From positions 9,814,001 through 9,878,000 of the forward strand of contig JAMJFZ010000320.1 of NCBI GenBank assembly GCA_026225945.1: a DNA stretch of 64,000 nucleotides, written 5' to 3'. This document shows, piece after piece, positions 28,001 to 36,693 of the stretch. Position 1 is the first letter of the stretch. The number at the start of each line of letters is the position of its first letter. This DNA comes from Cricetomys ansorgei. Lineage: Eukaryota; Chordata; Mammalia; Rodentia; Nesomyidae. Made by a program: the position numbers and the translations under genes. The notes below the pieces were generated by a model. It saw only the letters and a program-made list of their open reading frames with translations, did no database searches and had not been told where the DNA came from.

Positions 28001-31000
28001 AGTATGTTTGCATATCATCATTAGTAAAAGTGAAATGGTTCTTATTTATTCTCAATGAAAAATGTGTTCATGCGGTGTGTGGTGGTACACACCTTTAGTC
28101 TCAGCACTCAGGAGGCAAAAAATGGCAGATCTCTGTGAGTCCAAAGTCAGCCCGATTCACATACTGAGTTTCACGACAGCCAGAGTTACATAGTGGAAAA
28201 GGAAAGGAAGAAAGGAAAAGAGAAGAAGAGAAGAGAAGAAAATGAACCCTTCATAAATCTGTCAGGTCTCTGATGTCACAAGTAAATGTTGAGTAAAACC
28301 TTCTACCTGATGTGGAAATGCAATGACTAACAGCAAGGGGTAGTCAAGAGACCTTGTGGGTGAACCTCTTCTTATTTTCTTATTTAAGCTCAAACTAGAT
28401 GACAGCATCACACAAGATCAGAGGTAGAGCAGTTAGCCATCCATATCTATCTCTTGTCTATTGAATCCATGGATTCAACCAAGCAAGAATCCAAAACACA
28501 TTTTGAATTGCATGTGTACTGAATATCCTTACCATTACTCCCTAAACAACACTATTCAACAACTATTTTCATAGTATTTACTGAGTATTCTAGAGATAAA
28601 GTCTACAGAAGAATGTGCAAGGCTATATGCAATCCTATGCTATTTTATATAAGATTTGAGCAGCCACCAATTTCATTATCTTCAGAATTTTGTACCCCCA
28701 GGGTGTCAGGAACCAGTCCTTCACAGATAACAAGATACATATTTGGTTGACATAGGTATATCTGGGTGCCTGATTCAAGAAACTGGAGAAGAGGAGAAGG
28801 CAAACCAGTTGCTTTTTAGTCTAGCTGAAATCGTTCCATCCTGCTCCCAGCACAACATTCTACATCATATGGTTTCCCAGAATGCTTGGCCCTGTCTCAG
28901 TCCCACCCATCACCTCACTGGCCTTCTTGTTAAAGAGATATTTGTTGCAGCAACCGGGAGCCCATGGTTTAGAAACCGTTAAAGCCATTTTTTACACAGT
29001 AACTTCAAACCAAGTTGTACCTGGGAAATCAATTATGACCACATTTTCTGTGTTTATATAAGTTAAGTCAACTTTGGAAAATTCCAAGACATCTGAGGAA
29101 CATATTCCAAACTGAATTTATGCACCAATGAAACAAAAAACACATGTCTTATGGTGCATGACTTTCCCAAGCATGGACAAATGATGTTCTTTATCACTAG
29201 ATACAGGTGATTCCCATTACCAAAGGTCAGGGCTTACGGCTTACTGGGGGCTCTAGATGCTAAGCACAAGATGTAACATTAACTGTGTCTTCAGACTGAA
29301 GCTTATCAGCCTAACGGCAGGTTCAGTGAGAGACCCTGTCTCAATGGAGTAAGGCCTCTGGGTGCATTCATTCACATGTTTACCACATACAATAGATAAA
29401 TAAATGGGTAAATAAATAGAGAGATAGATAGATAAAGGCTTTGGAGGGGCTAAGTGTGACAGCACGTGTCTGTAAATCCCAGCACTGAGGAGCCTGAAGC
29501 AGGAGGATCAGGAGTTTGAGGCCAGCCTGGGGGACTTAAGAATCCTGTCTCCCTCCAAAAAAAAGGGCAAAAATCTTGCCCAGTCCAGGATTGGATTGAC
29601 TGCGTAACTTTCAAACCTAAATTTGCAATCTCAACTTGAAAACAAGAGAGCTACACTCTAAAGACCTCTTGACATCTCAGCCTATCAAGAACACATTAAA
29701 GACCTATCATAAGCCAAACTCCTCAACAATGGCTCCTGAAGAGCCTGCAAAACCCGACTGTAAGCATACAACACTATCCACTTGCATGAATGGGAATATG
29801 CTTGAAGAAACGTAGCCCAGGCCATCAGGGAAAAGGTCATGACTGTGTCCACTGAAATTAGATAGTTGTAGATGGTTGGCCTGGTTTCCTACTTCTGTGG
29901 CTGTGGGCAAATTATTTTTTGAAGAGTTTTCCTTTCTTTAGGTAGCAATTCTAACTTCTTTGTGTTGGGACTTTTGTTTTGAAACATGGTCTCATCCCGG
30001 AGCTCTGGCTCACCTGGAATTCACTATGTAGATTAGGCTGGCCTTGAATCTCTGTCTCTCAAATGCTGGGATTATAAGCAAGAGCCAAGACAAAAAAGTT
30101 TAACTTTTCTGTTTTTTGGGTTTTGGGTTTTTTTGGTGTTTTTTTGTGTTTGTTTTTCAAGACAGGGTTTCTCCGTTGTAACCCTGGCTGTCCTGGAACT
30201 CACTCTGTAGACCAGACTGGCCTCGAACTTAGTGAGATCTGCCTGCCTCTTTATCCTGCTTTATCTCTGAACTTAGTCCCTAGTTCTTTCATCCCTGTTG
30301 AAGTTTGCCTGCTTCTCTCAGGCTGTCTGTCCTCAAACCTGCAGCAATTCTCCTGCCCCCACTGTCCCTGCCTCTTGAATGTGGAGATTAAGTTGTACGC
30401 TAACATACCCAGCTTCCTAGTCACCTTCATGCGAGCTGATACAAGGGTGTATTGTTTCTCTCTTTTACTTCTAACTAAAACCAGCGAGCTGCTTTTTACC
30501 CACGTGTCTCTTGGAGACTGGGCCACAGGGATGCAGTGCTTGGAAGAGAAGATCCCACAGAGCTCCTGCTAGAAGCACTGCATTCTTTGGCTAATCTATT
30601 TACTTAACAAGTTCCTTATTTTAACTATTTGAATGGTTTCCAAGCACACTGAAAACAATGCTGTAGCTCAGTGGAAGAGACCTTGCCTTACACTAAGCTT
30701 GAACTTGCTCCCTACTCACACAGCAAATAACTAAATGAGCAACCTTACAGATATGCATTTCTTTCCCACAGGCAGGCAAACCTATAGGATACTCCCCCCC
30801 AAAAAAAAATCAGTTGTTATATCACAGGATGTGTTTATCATTTTCATAGATTTTTACTAAAGTCCCTCCATAAAATTTAAAATCAAGGGCTAGAGAGAAG
30901 GCTCAATGATTAAGAACACTGGCTGCTCTTCCAGAGGACCCAGGTTTGATTCTCAGCACCCGCAGGGCAGCCCACAAACATGTCACTCCAGGTCCGGGGG

Positions 31001-34000
31001 CTCTGACACTCTTTCTAGACTCCTGAGGCACCAGGCATGTACATGGTGCACAGACATACATTCAGGCAAAGCACCCATTCACATAAAAATAATAATAAAT
31101 TTTTTAACTTAAAATTAACTTACATTCCCAGGAACAATGTATGAAAGGGTCTGTCTCCCCCCAAACCTCACCAACAGTGTTATCAAATTAAAAACAGCAT
31201 CAGTGAAATTCCAATTGTAATTATTTCTATGCATGAATTTTCGTATCTTTCCATATCTCAGAATCATCTGAACACTTATGCAGCATGTACTCACAGGGCA
31301 TTGTGGCTCATGCCTATTATCCAAGCTCTTGAGAGGGGGAGGCAGGAAGATCAATAGTTCAAGGTAATCCTTGGCTTCATATCAAGTTTGAGGCCAGCCT
31401 AGACTACTTGAGATGTTATCTCAAAAGACAAACAAAACCAAAAAAGGACCGAGAGTGTCACAAAGAGAAGTTATCCGATAAGGGAGCTGGCTTTAAGGTC
31501 ACCCTGCAAAGTGGTTTCCCCTCGTATTTCATAAATGCACTAAAAATACCAGACCACCACAATGGCCAAACCATGAAGGGAACTCATCCTGAGAAACTGC
31601 ATCTCACCAACCAAAGACCCAGCTGACTGATCTTATCCTATAAAGGGATCCACCATAACCTGGAGTTACCAGATGTGTGCGGGTGGGTGGGGGATTCTAC
31701 GTGCGCGTGTGTCTATGTGGAGCTGGAAATCAAGCCCAGGGCCTTGAAGACACTAGGCAAACATTCCATCACTGGGCCCCACCCCACTTTCAGAGCTTTC
31801 ATGGATCCTGTATTCCCAATTTGTTAGAAGACAATGGGCACCGGGGGGGATAAAAAGACTGGGAATAATGCACATGGTTGGCTTCTGGCTCCTTCAAGCA
31901 GCTGGACTATAGCCGTGCTTGCTTTGCAGGAGCTGAGGCCACACCTTGGAGACCCACAGGCCAGCAATGGCAACCAAACACATGTGAAATGGGTTTATCA
32001 GAACTGCAAATACGTGGCCTCCAAGATGGTTCGGTGGGTAAAAGCACTTGCTGCCACGTGTGATAATCAGAGCCTGATCTCTGGAAACCTATACGTAGCA
32101 TAAGTAGAGAACTGAGTCCAGTAAATTGTCCTCTGGTCTCCACGTATATGCCATGGAACTTGTGCGTGCACACACATGCACATGCCTGGTCACAGGAGAC
32201 CAGGAGTGGTCTCATGTATGAAGCCCCCCTTCCAGGCATGAGGTTCTGCTAAGATGATGTTTGAAGAAGTAGTTGAGAAAGTCTGGAGATATCTGGATAC
32301 CCAGTGCCATAACTGTGAAGAGGTGTGCGTGTGTTTAAACCACAGGGAGAAGGGCTACGGTAGTGCTCAGTGGTAGAGCACTTGCCTAGTGTGCACAGAG
32401 CTGGATCCCCAGCACCAAAAGCAACAAAAAGGAAAAGAGCCAGATTCAGGAGCTGATGGATTTTATCCCAGACATTTGGGTGTCTGAGCCAGCTGAGTAG
32501 AGACCCAAGCGTGCACTACAGGGAATGTCCAGTTTTAAGAAGGAAAAAAGGAAGAGGAGGAGGGAGAGGGAGGAAAAGGAAGAGGCAGGAGAAGAGGAGT
32601 AGTAGGAGCGAGGAGGAAACATAACTAGATGTGGTAACTCAGGCAGGCCTGTAATCCTAGTACTTAGGAAGCTAAGACAGGGGGATCGCCACAAGTATGA
32701 AGCTAGTCTGGGCTACATAGCAAGACTCTGCCTTGCAAAAAGAAACAGAATGAAGACAGACATAACTAGAGGAAGTGCAAAAGTACAGAGAGGGAAGGAG
32801 AGAAAAGGAGTGGTAAGGCGGGGATGGGAGGGGAAGAGCCACTGAGATAAGTAGCAAATACAGAGGGCTTTTTTGGAAAGCACTATGTACACACCAGGCT
32901 GGCCTCACAGAGATCTGCCTTTTGTCTTTGTGCTGGGGATTAAGCCCACAGTTTTGTGCAAGCTTGGCAAGATCTAGGAGCTGGTATAGTCACAGTTCCC
33001 CACATTTCTTGATGTTTCGCTCTTATCTGCAACTGGCTCTTATGTCTAAGGCTTAGAAACAGGCCAGTGCCCCCACTGCTCACAAGGTAGGAGACAAACA
33101 GTCCCAAATCCCGGGGCACGCTTGGGCAATCACATGTTTGTTTTGGCTTATAGTTTCTAGCAATAAGAGGTCCATCTTGTGACTCTGTGTCCCATAATTC
33201 AGCATTCCTTAAAGCTTTCCTTGTTAATTTGTAAGCCGCTTCCTTGGAGTGTCTGGGATTTCAGCAGCTCCCAAGTGCTTCACATGTTGAGTGTGCCGCT
33301 CCACTCTTATCTATCTCCCATTTTAGATTCACTTTAGGGCAGTGGCGCTCACGTTCCCTAATGCCGAGACCCTTTTATACACGTTGTGGTGACCCCCTCA
33401 ACCATAAAACTATTTTCGTTGCTACTCCCTAACTGTAATTTCTGCCACTGTTATGAGTTGTAATGTAAATATGTGATACACAGGATGTATTTTCATTGTT
33501 CAAAATCGAACGTCAGTGGTCACCACAGCCCACAGGTTGAGAATCTTGCCTCTGACAGCCTGGTCAATTCAGATCTAGGAACTTCAGATCTAAGAAAAAC
33601 ACAGCTATTATTTTCTCAGAAGGGTAGCAGGGATGACAGCTCAGTTTTATACGTGTCAAAATAAATGTACCTTGATTCAGAGAAGGGAGACAGATGAGAA
33701 ACTACGCCAAGGTTTTTTCCAGGGACACAAGACCAGCTACTAAAGTTTTCCTCCAAGGACAAAGCTACCATATCACTAAATACATAAGAGCCATTAAAGA
33801 GGTCAAGCTGTCGCCCTTGCAGTGGATAAAGTGATCGTCAGGAAAGATGGGAGACTAAATAAGAAATATTAAAGTAGTAAAGCAACACAAGCAATGCCAG
33901 TTTTTTAACAACTTGAGGACTCTAACTTTGAAGGCACCTGGTCCTGAGGAGTCTGAGGCAGATCCATCCTAAATTTGATTCCCTAGGCTCTAGAGCAGCT

Positions 34001-34822
34001 AGGTGCTGTGGTTGACACAGGGTGACCAGATGTGAATTCTGTTTCTACCATTTGTTAGCTTTCACACCAGTGTCCTGTGTATCTTCATCAGTTTAAACTT
34101 CCATTTTCTTTCATGAAAAATACACCTACGACATTCTCTTCCAGAGATGTTGAGAAGTGAGCTGGGTTTGGTGGTGAAGTCCTTAAGTCCCAGCACTAGG
34201 AAAGCAGAGGAAGGTGGATCTCTGAGTTCAAGACCAGCCTAGAGTTCAAGTCAGCCAGGGCTACATGGTGAGGTCCAGTCTCAAAGAGAGAAGGGGGGAA
34301 GGGGGGAGTTTGGGGGAAGTAGAAGAGAAATAGGTGAGCAGTTTGGCACGTGCATGGATAATAATGGTGTATCCATTAGGAAGCATCCTCTTCTCAGTCT
34401 TCCCAAGATTTGATCCCATAACCCAGGTGTAAAAGCGCCACCATTCTGGTGGCTCTCCTGATGCTGCTCTGGTTACTGTTTCTCATAAAGGCAGAACCCA
34501 ACACGTGCTCCTCGCTTCTCCATACCTGCCAGGGGCGTCAGAGGTTATTTCTCAGTGTCACACCTTGCCTCCATCTCAAGAAGACCCCACTATGCCTGGG
34601 CTGGACGCCTTCCCCCCACCCCCTCCCAGCAGTGCTGTCCCATGTTCTCCATCGGTTCTCCTGGTCCATGACGCCCCCCTTTGCCCCTCACCTGATGTAG
34701 GGGAGAAAAGGGTTGACGTGCCCGGAGAGCACCGCGACCACGTAGGAGATGATGAAGGCTGCGGACGACCATGTCACCAGGAGGAAGGGGACGAAGGCCA
34801 TCCCCCTGAGGAAGCACAGCAT
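3397..34822 (-). CDS. Dram1: DRAM1, DNA-damage-regulated autophagy modulator 1 (complete, 7 exons)
   Basis: The spliced CDS joins 34822-34692, 24462-24395, 21784-21642, 18109-17932, 8618-8560, 4075-3983 and 3441-3397 (131+68+143+178+59+93+45 = 717 nt, 238 aa plus stop). All six introns have GT donors and AG acceptors, with phases 2,1,0,1,0,0. The protein matches mammalian DRAM1 along its whole length, from the [10 protein letters not shown] start to the INDDF end typical of rodents. DRAM1 belongs to the Frag1/DRAM/Sfk1 family. It is a six-pass lysosomal membrane protein, induced by p53, that promotes autophagy and lysosomal acidification. Hydrophobic segments lie near residues 9-33, 53-75, 90-112, 121-142, 160-182 and 203-222. 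An N-glycosylation sequon NET is at residue 82. The ATG at 34822 is chosen by homology and has G at -3; an in-frame upstream extension to about 34900 is 5'UTR read-through. The reading frame is intact. The divergent neighbour is Gnptab. Confidence 0.97.
3442..3982 (-). other. Dram1: Dram1 intron 6
   Basis: Unique sequence between exons 6 and 7; no repeat or RNA recognised. Confidence 0.85.
3983..4075 (-). CDS. Dram1: Dram1 coding exon 6
   Basis: Encodes residues 194-224, [19 protein letters not shown] and onward to TFIQDFQ, the sixth membrane span. Acceptor GTTAG|GAT, donor CAG|GTAAGG. Phase 0 at both ends. Confidence 0.96.
4872..4948 (-). mobile_element. ID-type (tRNA-Ala-derived) SINE
   Basis: Reverse complement of an ID-like core: GGGATTGAACCCAGGACC to CCACTGGGCTGCACTACC, in Dram1 intron 5. 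Confidence 0.65.
5019..5175 (+). repeat. Imperfect (TG)n/(TCTG)n tract
   Basis: Long alternating TG with CTCTG and GCGTG interruptions, ending in a CT run. Confidence 0.9.
5563..5955 (+). mobile_element. B2 SINE interrupted by a B1
   Basis: The B2 head (5563-5606, TTCAGTGGTTAAGAGCACTT) and body/tail (5761-5955) are split by a B1. The tail runs into an A-rich (CACA)/AATAAA-like end. Confidence 0.8.
5607..5754 (+). mobile_element. B1 SINE nested in B2
   Basis: Full-length 7SL-derived B1 with A10 tail, flanked by CACTTGCT on each side (5596-5603, 5762-5769) as a target-site duplication. Confidence 0.9.
5962..6125 (+). mobile_element. B2/B3-family SINE
   Basis: CAGATGGCTCGTTGGGTAAA head and AATAAAA-type tail. 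Confidence 0.6.
6306..6529 (+). mobile_element. URR1-like hAT DNA transposon (non-autonomous)
   Basis: Ends carry the hAT-type CAG...GTTCTCA inverted repeats. Flanks ATTAAAAG (6298-6305) and TTTAAAAG (6530-6537) form an 8-bp duplication with one mismatch, typical of hAT elements. No coding capacity. Confidence 0.85.
6605..6723 (-). mobile_element. B1/PB1 SINE
   Basis: Reverse B1: CCTATGTAGCCCAGGCTGG through GAGCCACCCACCC, with oligo-T at the left end. Confidence 0.8.
6724..8200 (-). other. Dram1: Dram1 intron 5, mostly unique
   Basis: No gene seen. It contains a (CAAA)n run at 7258-7290. Short open frames (7361-7585, 7672-7884) have no recognisable similarity. Confidence 0.5.
8207..8250 (+). 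repeat. (TG)n microsatellite
   Basis: Twelve or more TG units, then GCAGATGTGTGTG. Confidence 0.95.
8560..8618 (-). CDS. Dram1: Dram1 coding exon 5
   Basis: A 59-nt exon encoding the end of Met174 and residues 175-193 ([19 protein letters not shown]). Acceptor TTTTGTAAG|TG, donor AAG|GTAATC. Its length and phase close the frame between exons 4 and 6 exactly. Confidence 0.95.
8790..8856 (+). mobile_element. ID-like SINE fragment
   Basis: Resembles the ID core: TTTGCCTGACATGCATAGGG, then CCTTAGGTTCAGCC and CAGTACCAC. Confidence 0.45.
8924..9930 (+). mobile_element. MaLR (MT-type) solo LTR, interrupted
   Basis: Starts TGTGGTGGTTTTGAATAAGA and ends AATGTCTAAGACA, the TG...CA ends of rodent MT LTRs. 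It is split by a second LTR-like insert at 9186-9810. Confidence 0.8.
9186..9810. mobile_element. Unclassified LTR-like insertion inside the MaLR LTR
   Basis: A 625-bp block with inverted ends TGTAAAAG...CTTTACA. Flanks are CATAATG and AATAATG, so a 6-7 bp target duplication is plausible. TATATAAAAG lies on the minus strand near 9710. No ORF. The family was not recognised and orientation is uncertain. Confidence 0.55.
10164..10404 (+). mobile_element. B2 SINE
   Basis: GGGCTGGAAAGATGGCTTAG head, then a B2 body and an A-rich tail. Confidence 0.9.
11243..11425 (+). mobile_element. B2 SINE
   Basis: GGGCTGGAGAGATGGCTCAG head, close to consensus; tail AATTAAATAAAAATT. Confidence 0.9.
11585..11760 (+). 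mobile_element. Diverged B2-like SINE with (CA)n
   Basis: B2-like body (TCTTCTGGCCTTTGTGGGG) followed by (CA)n at 11713-11738. Confidence 0.55.
11822..11912 (+). mobile_element. B1 SINE, 3' truncated
   Basis: Matches B1 from GTGCCTTATGTCAGTAATCT to GCTAGCCTGGGCTAC; it stops where the next element starts. Confidence 0.7.
11914..12786 (-). mobile_element. LTR-like dispersed repeat, copy 1 (inverted partner of copy 2)
   Basis: About 873 bp. Read on the minus strand it runs from TGTAGAAGTGG to TAGCTTTCACACA. It shares order and sequence with 13747-14584 and 41353-42123. The middle has short tandem GAGCAGTTACAGA-like units; the 3' part has two GGATTAAAGG-type motifs resembling B1. No ORF. LTR status is an inference from TG...CA ends. 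Confidence 0.65.
13190..13340 (-). mobile_element. B1 SINE
   Basis: Reverse B1: CTCTGTAGACCAGGCTGGCC to CAGCATGCCTGGCC, in the spacer of the inverted pair. Confidence 0.85.
13747..14584 (+). mobile_element. LTR-like dispersed repeat, copy 2
   Basis: Plus-strand copy from TGTAGTAGTAGATGTAG to TAGCTTTCACACA. It holds a perfect (TG)n at 14403-14433 absent from the other two copies. Confidence 0.65.
14403..14433 (+). repeat. (TG)n microsatellite
   Basis: About 15 uninterrupted TG units. Confidence 0.95.
14970..15090 (+). mobile_element. B1/PB1 SINE
   Basis: GCCTGTAATCCCAGCACTCA and GACTCTATCTGAAAAC. Confidence 0.8.
15362..15475 (+). mobile_element. B1-like SINE, diverged
   Basis: ACACCTGTAGTCCCACCACTT to GACTCTGTCTCAAACAAC. 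Confidence 0.65.
15582..15984 (+). mobile_element. ERV solo LTR, copy A (class I-like)
   Basis: A 403-bp block TGTAACATGGCCCC...CCACAACA, with TTAAAAG then AATAAAG about 75 bp later, as in an LTR promoter and poly(A) signal. TATC on both sides gives a 4-bp duplication, typical of class I ERVs. No viral ORF. Same family as 50141-50540. Confidence 0.75.
16755..17128 (+). mobile_element. MaLR (MT-type) solo LTR
   Basis: TGTGGTAGTTTGAATGAGAA to TTACTAAGACA; CTCTGAAACTGTAAGCCC near the 3' end. Confidence 0.8.
17134..17576 (+). mobile_element. Older MaLR (ORR1/MLT-like) LTR
   Basis: GTGAGCCAAAATAAAGCCTT then GTCACAGCGACACCAAG, as at MaLR 3' ends. A pyrimidine-rich stretch is at 17320-17400. It ends about 355 bp below Dram1 exon 4. 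Confidence 0.65.
17932..18109 (-). CDS. Dram1: Dram1 coding exon 4
   Basis: Encodes residues 115-173 plus the first base of Met174: [16 protein letters not shown] through CAAVVP, covering membrane spans 4 and the start of 5. Acceptor CTCTGCAG|GAG, donor CCCCA|GTATCC. The open frame continuing into the intron (SILFTCLL) is not coding; homology supports the splice. Confidence 0.96.
18868..19018 (-). mobile_element. Two B1-like SINE fragments
   Basis: GGGATTATAGGTGTGTACTA and a second reverse B1 (CTATGTAGCTGAGGCTGATT to GTATGTGCCACCAC), joined by (TGAT)n, in intron 3. Confidence 0.65.
19025..19119 (+). repeat. (CT)n(TG)n(AG)n compound microsatellite
   Basis: CT run, TG run of about 48 bp with three interruptions, then 30 bp of AG. 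Confidence 0.97.
19120..21230 (-). other. Dram1: Dram1 intron 3, mostly unique
   Basis: Weak SINE-like fragments at about 19145-19230 and 19448-19540; otherwise no recognised feature. Confidence 0.5.
21235..21400 (+). mobile_element. B1-derived SINE, diverged
   Basis: GCCAGGCATGGTAGTTCATG start, with an AT-rich insertion in the right half, about 240 bp below exon 3. Confidence 0.55.
21642..21784 (-). CDS. Dram1: Dram1 coding exon 3
   Basis: Encodes residues 67-114, including [17 protein letters not shown] and the third membrane span. Acceptor TTTTCTCAG|GAGC, donor CAG|GTATGG. Gly at residue 88 (CYFGTPVF) replaces the Ser I recall in mouse and human. Confidence 0.97.
22031..22062 (+). repeat. 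(CA)n microsatellite
   Basis: About 15 CA units in intron 2, next to an ID-like fragment at about 21880-21955. Confidence 0.95.
22810..22900 (+). mobile_element. B1 SINE fragment
   Basis: GGCTGTAGTCCCAGCATTTA, followed by a diverged right half. Confidence 0.6.
23588..23667 (-). mobile_element. ID-type SINE
   Basis: Reverse ID core: AAGCAAGTGTTCTACCACTG followed by AGCTACAC. Confidence 0.65.
23885..24150 (+). mobile_element. B2 SINE
   Basis: GGGCTAGAGAGACGGCTCAG head and AATAAAAATAAAT tail, about 245 bp below exon 2. Confidence 0.85.
24395..24462 (-). CDS. Dram1: Dram1 coding exon 2
   Basis: Encodes residues 44-67 ([18 protein letters not shown] then SAFLG). The acceptor is TTTCTTTCTCAG and the donor TTG|GTAAGT on the minus strand. 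Intron 1 upstream is about 10.2 kb. It completes the first loop and starts the second membrane span. Confidence 0.96.
24673..24955 (+). mobile_element. B2/B3-like SINE, diverged
   Basis: GGGCTGGGGAGCTAGATCTA head and a (CA)-rich tail. Confidence 0.55.
24956..26520 (-). other. Dram1: Dram1 intron 1, mostly unique
   Basis: Only a weak ID-like fragment (25372-25443) was noticed. The open frames at 25535-25947 have no recognisable similarity. Confidence 0.45.
26522..26625 (+). mobile_element. B1-like SINE
   Basis: CTTGGTGGTGACACACATCT to ACATAGCAAGACCCTGGGAG. Confidence 0.7.
26690..26830 (+). mobile_element. MIR-like ancient SINE
   Basis: ATTCAGGAAGAAATTGGG through TTCAAATCACAGAGTACA resembles the MIR core and 3' end. 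Confidence 0.45.
27445..27555 (+). mobile_element. B1-like SINE
   Basis: TCAGCATTTGAGAGGCTGAG to CTCTTTCTCAAAAAAAA. Confidence 0.7.
28075..28235 (+). mobile_element. B1 SINE with purine-rich tail
   Basis: GTGTGGTGGTACACACCTTT to CCAGAGTTACATAGTGG, then a GGAAA/GAGAA tail. Confidence 0.8.
28240..29390 (-). other. Dram1: Dram1 intron 1, no feature recognised
   Basis: Mostly unique sequence. Nothing supports an exon or RNA gene. Confidence 0.45.
29393..29436 (+). repeat. Imperfect AAAT/GATA tetranucleotide repeat
   Basis: Run of AAATGGGTAAAT and GATAGATAGATA. Confidence 0.85.
29450..29565 (+). mobile_element. B1-like SINE
   Basis: ATCCCAGCACTGAGGAGCC to CCAGCCTGGGGGACTTAAG. Confidence 0.7.
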
Positions 34823-35290
34823 CGCGGTGAGAGGGAGCTGAGCTAGTGGGGCCGCGAAGCCGGCTTGCTGCTGGCTGCCTGGAGGCGGTGGCCGCGGCAC
34901 CCACGGCTAACGCGCGGCGGGACGGAGGCTCCGAGACGGCCGGGGCAGGCCCAGCCCCGGAGGGAGGGAAGCGCGCAGAGGCGAGTGGGCGGAGGGCTGA
35001 CGGGCAGCCGGGTAGGTGGGGCGCGGGCGGTCCCGGCTTGTTGCGAAACCGGTGAAGTCACAAAGCGGCAGCCCGGCCCCGCCGAGCAGAGCCGGAGCGC
35101 GCGGCCACCTCCCCGCCCACGCCACGCCGCGGGACCGCTCGGCTTCCTTTCGCTTTTGCTTGGGACGGTGTCGGGTGGGTGCAGCGGGAGACGCCGGACC
35201 CCGCGGAGCTGGCCAGCTCTTTCGCAAGTCCGCCGGGTTGGCTGGATTCGCAGCTCCTCCTTCCCTCCGGGGTTCTTCCATGGATGGTGC
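34690..35290. promoter_or_regulatory. Dram1: CpG island and promoter region of Dram1
   Basis: The GC and CpG content rises sharply around exon 1 and upstream of the start codon, with GC-box-like CCCCGCCCAC near 35113 and GTGGGCGG near 34986. No TATA box is evident. The start site is not defined by sequence. DRAM1 is a known p53 target; only a weak p53-like site was seen (about 35348-35370). Confidence 0.75.
34692..34822 (-). CDS. Dram1: Dram1 coding exon 1
   Basis: Encodes residues 1-43 and two bases of Ser44: the short N-terminal tail, first membrane span (about 9-33) and start of the first lumenal loop ([10 protein letters not shown]). Donor is CAG|GTGAGG read on the minus strand. It lies inside a CpG island. 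Confidence 0.97.
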
Positions 35291-36658
35291 CTACCCCATC
35301 AGGTTGCGTGTGGCTGCAGGGGTTCAGTGATGTTTGTCAGGGCACTGGGCATGGATGTGACACATGCTTGGATGATATGCACCTGGAAACCCCAATCGCA
35401 TAGTAGCCAGGCCTGATGGTACTGGTCATCCCAGCTGCTTGGCTACTAGAGGGGCAGGCGGATCACAAGTTCAAGGCCTGACTGGGCAGCTTATTGATAG
35501 TGCCTGGAGGGCTGGGGATGTAGTTCCTGGAGGGCTGGGGATGTAGCTCCGTGGTAGAGCACTTGGGTGAGGCTCTGGGTCCTCGAAGCATCGCAAAGGA
35601 CCACATTCAAGCAAATAGTAAAAAGGGTTGGATCCTTTCTGGGCACTATAGCCCAGCCTAGGTGATCCTCCTGGTTCTCTTCCTTCCAAGGATACTTGGA
35701 GTATTTCTTTCCTAGCAGTAAGACTAGATGACTTGATCCACTTCAGATCCACCCCAGACTATAGGTGTCCCTGAAGCACAGGCAAACTCTGAATCTGAGT
35801 TATAGTTTGGGGATTCTGAGCCCCACTTTTAGCCATAGATGAACTAATATGGCTTCTTCTCAAGCACGTAATGTCTTGAGTGCCCCACTGTACTAGGGGA
35901 TAGCCTATGGGGGATTAAACAACACCATTGGAACAAGAAGACTGAGGTACTGGCTACCAAAGCTATGTAGAATAGGATTTTAAAAATGAAATAGGCCAGA
36001 TCAGAGCTGGAGACCGAGAACTACGACTCAAATGAAGGACCAGAGAGGTCTTGAGACAATAACAGTTCTCAAGAGGAAATCTGGGGATGAACACATGACC
36101 TCCTGCTAGCACTGTGCCACATCCCTGACTCCAAACAGAAATAACCAGACAGAAGCAAGATGGCCTTGCCAGGCCAAGGAAATAGCAAAAATGCATAGAC
36201 TGAAAATGCTCGCTTCTTCAAGACTAAGGTATTTAAATAGCCACAAGATAAGGGATGACTTGGTTTCAACCAGACATGGAGCTCACATCTGTAATCTCAA
36301 CACTTGGAAGACACAGAGAGGACAGTCAAGAGTTCAAAGCTAGTCTGGGCTACCCAGTGAGTTCCAGACACACCTGGACTGCAGAGATCCTGTCTCAAAT
36401 AAATATCATTCAATCACGACTCCTGAGAGGCTCTTTGGACTCATTTAAGAATCTTCAGCCAGAATTGCTTTCTATACCTTCTGGAGCAGCAATCCCTCAA
36501 TCACTCCAAGCTTACAGAAACCTGAGCCTGAGACAGCTCAGTAAAGGTGCTTGCTGCCAAGCCTGATGACCTGAGTTCCAGCCCATGAACCCACACAGTG
36601 GAAGGAGAGAACCAACTGCCTCACTGTCTTAGACTTCCACACACCTGCTGTGACACCG

Positions 36659-36693
<35 letters not shown>
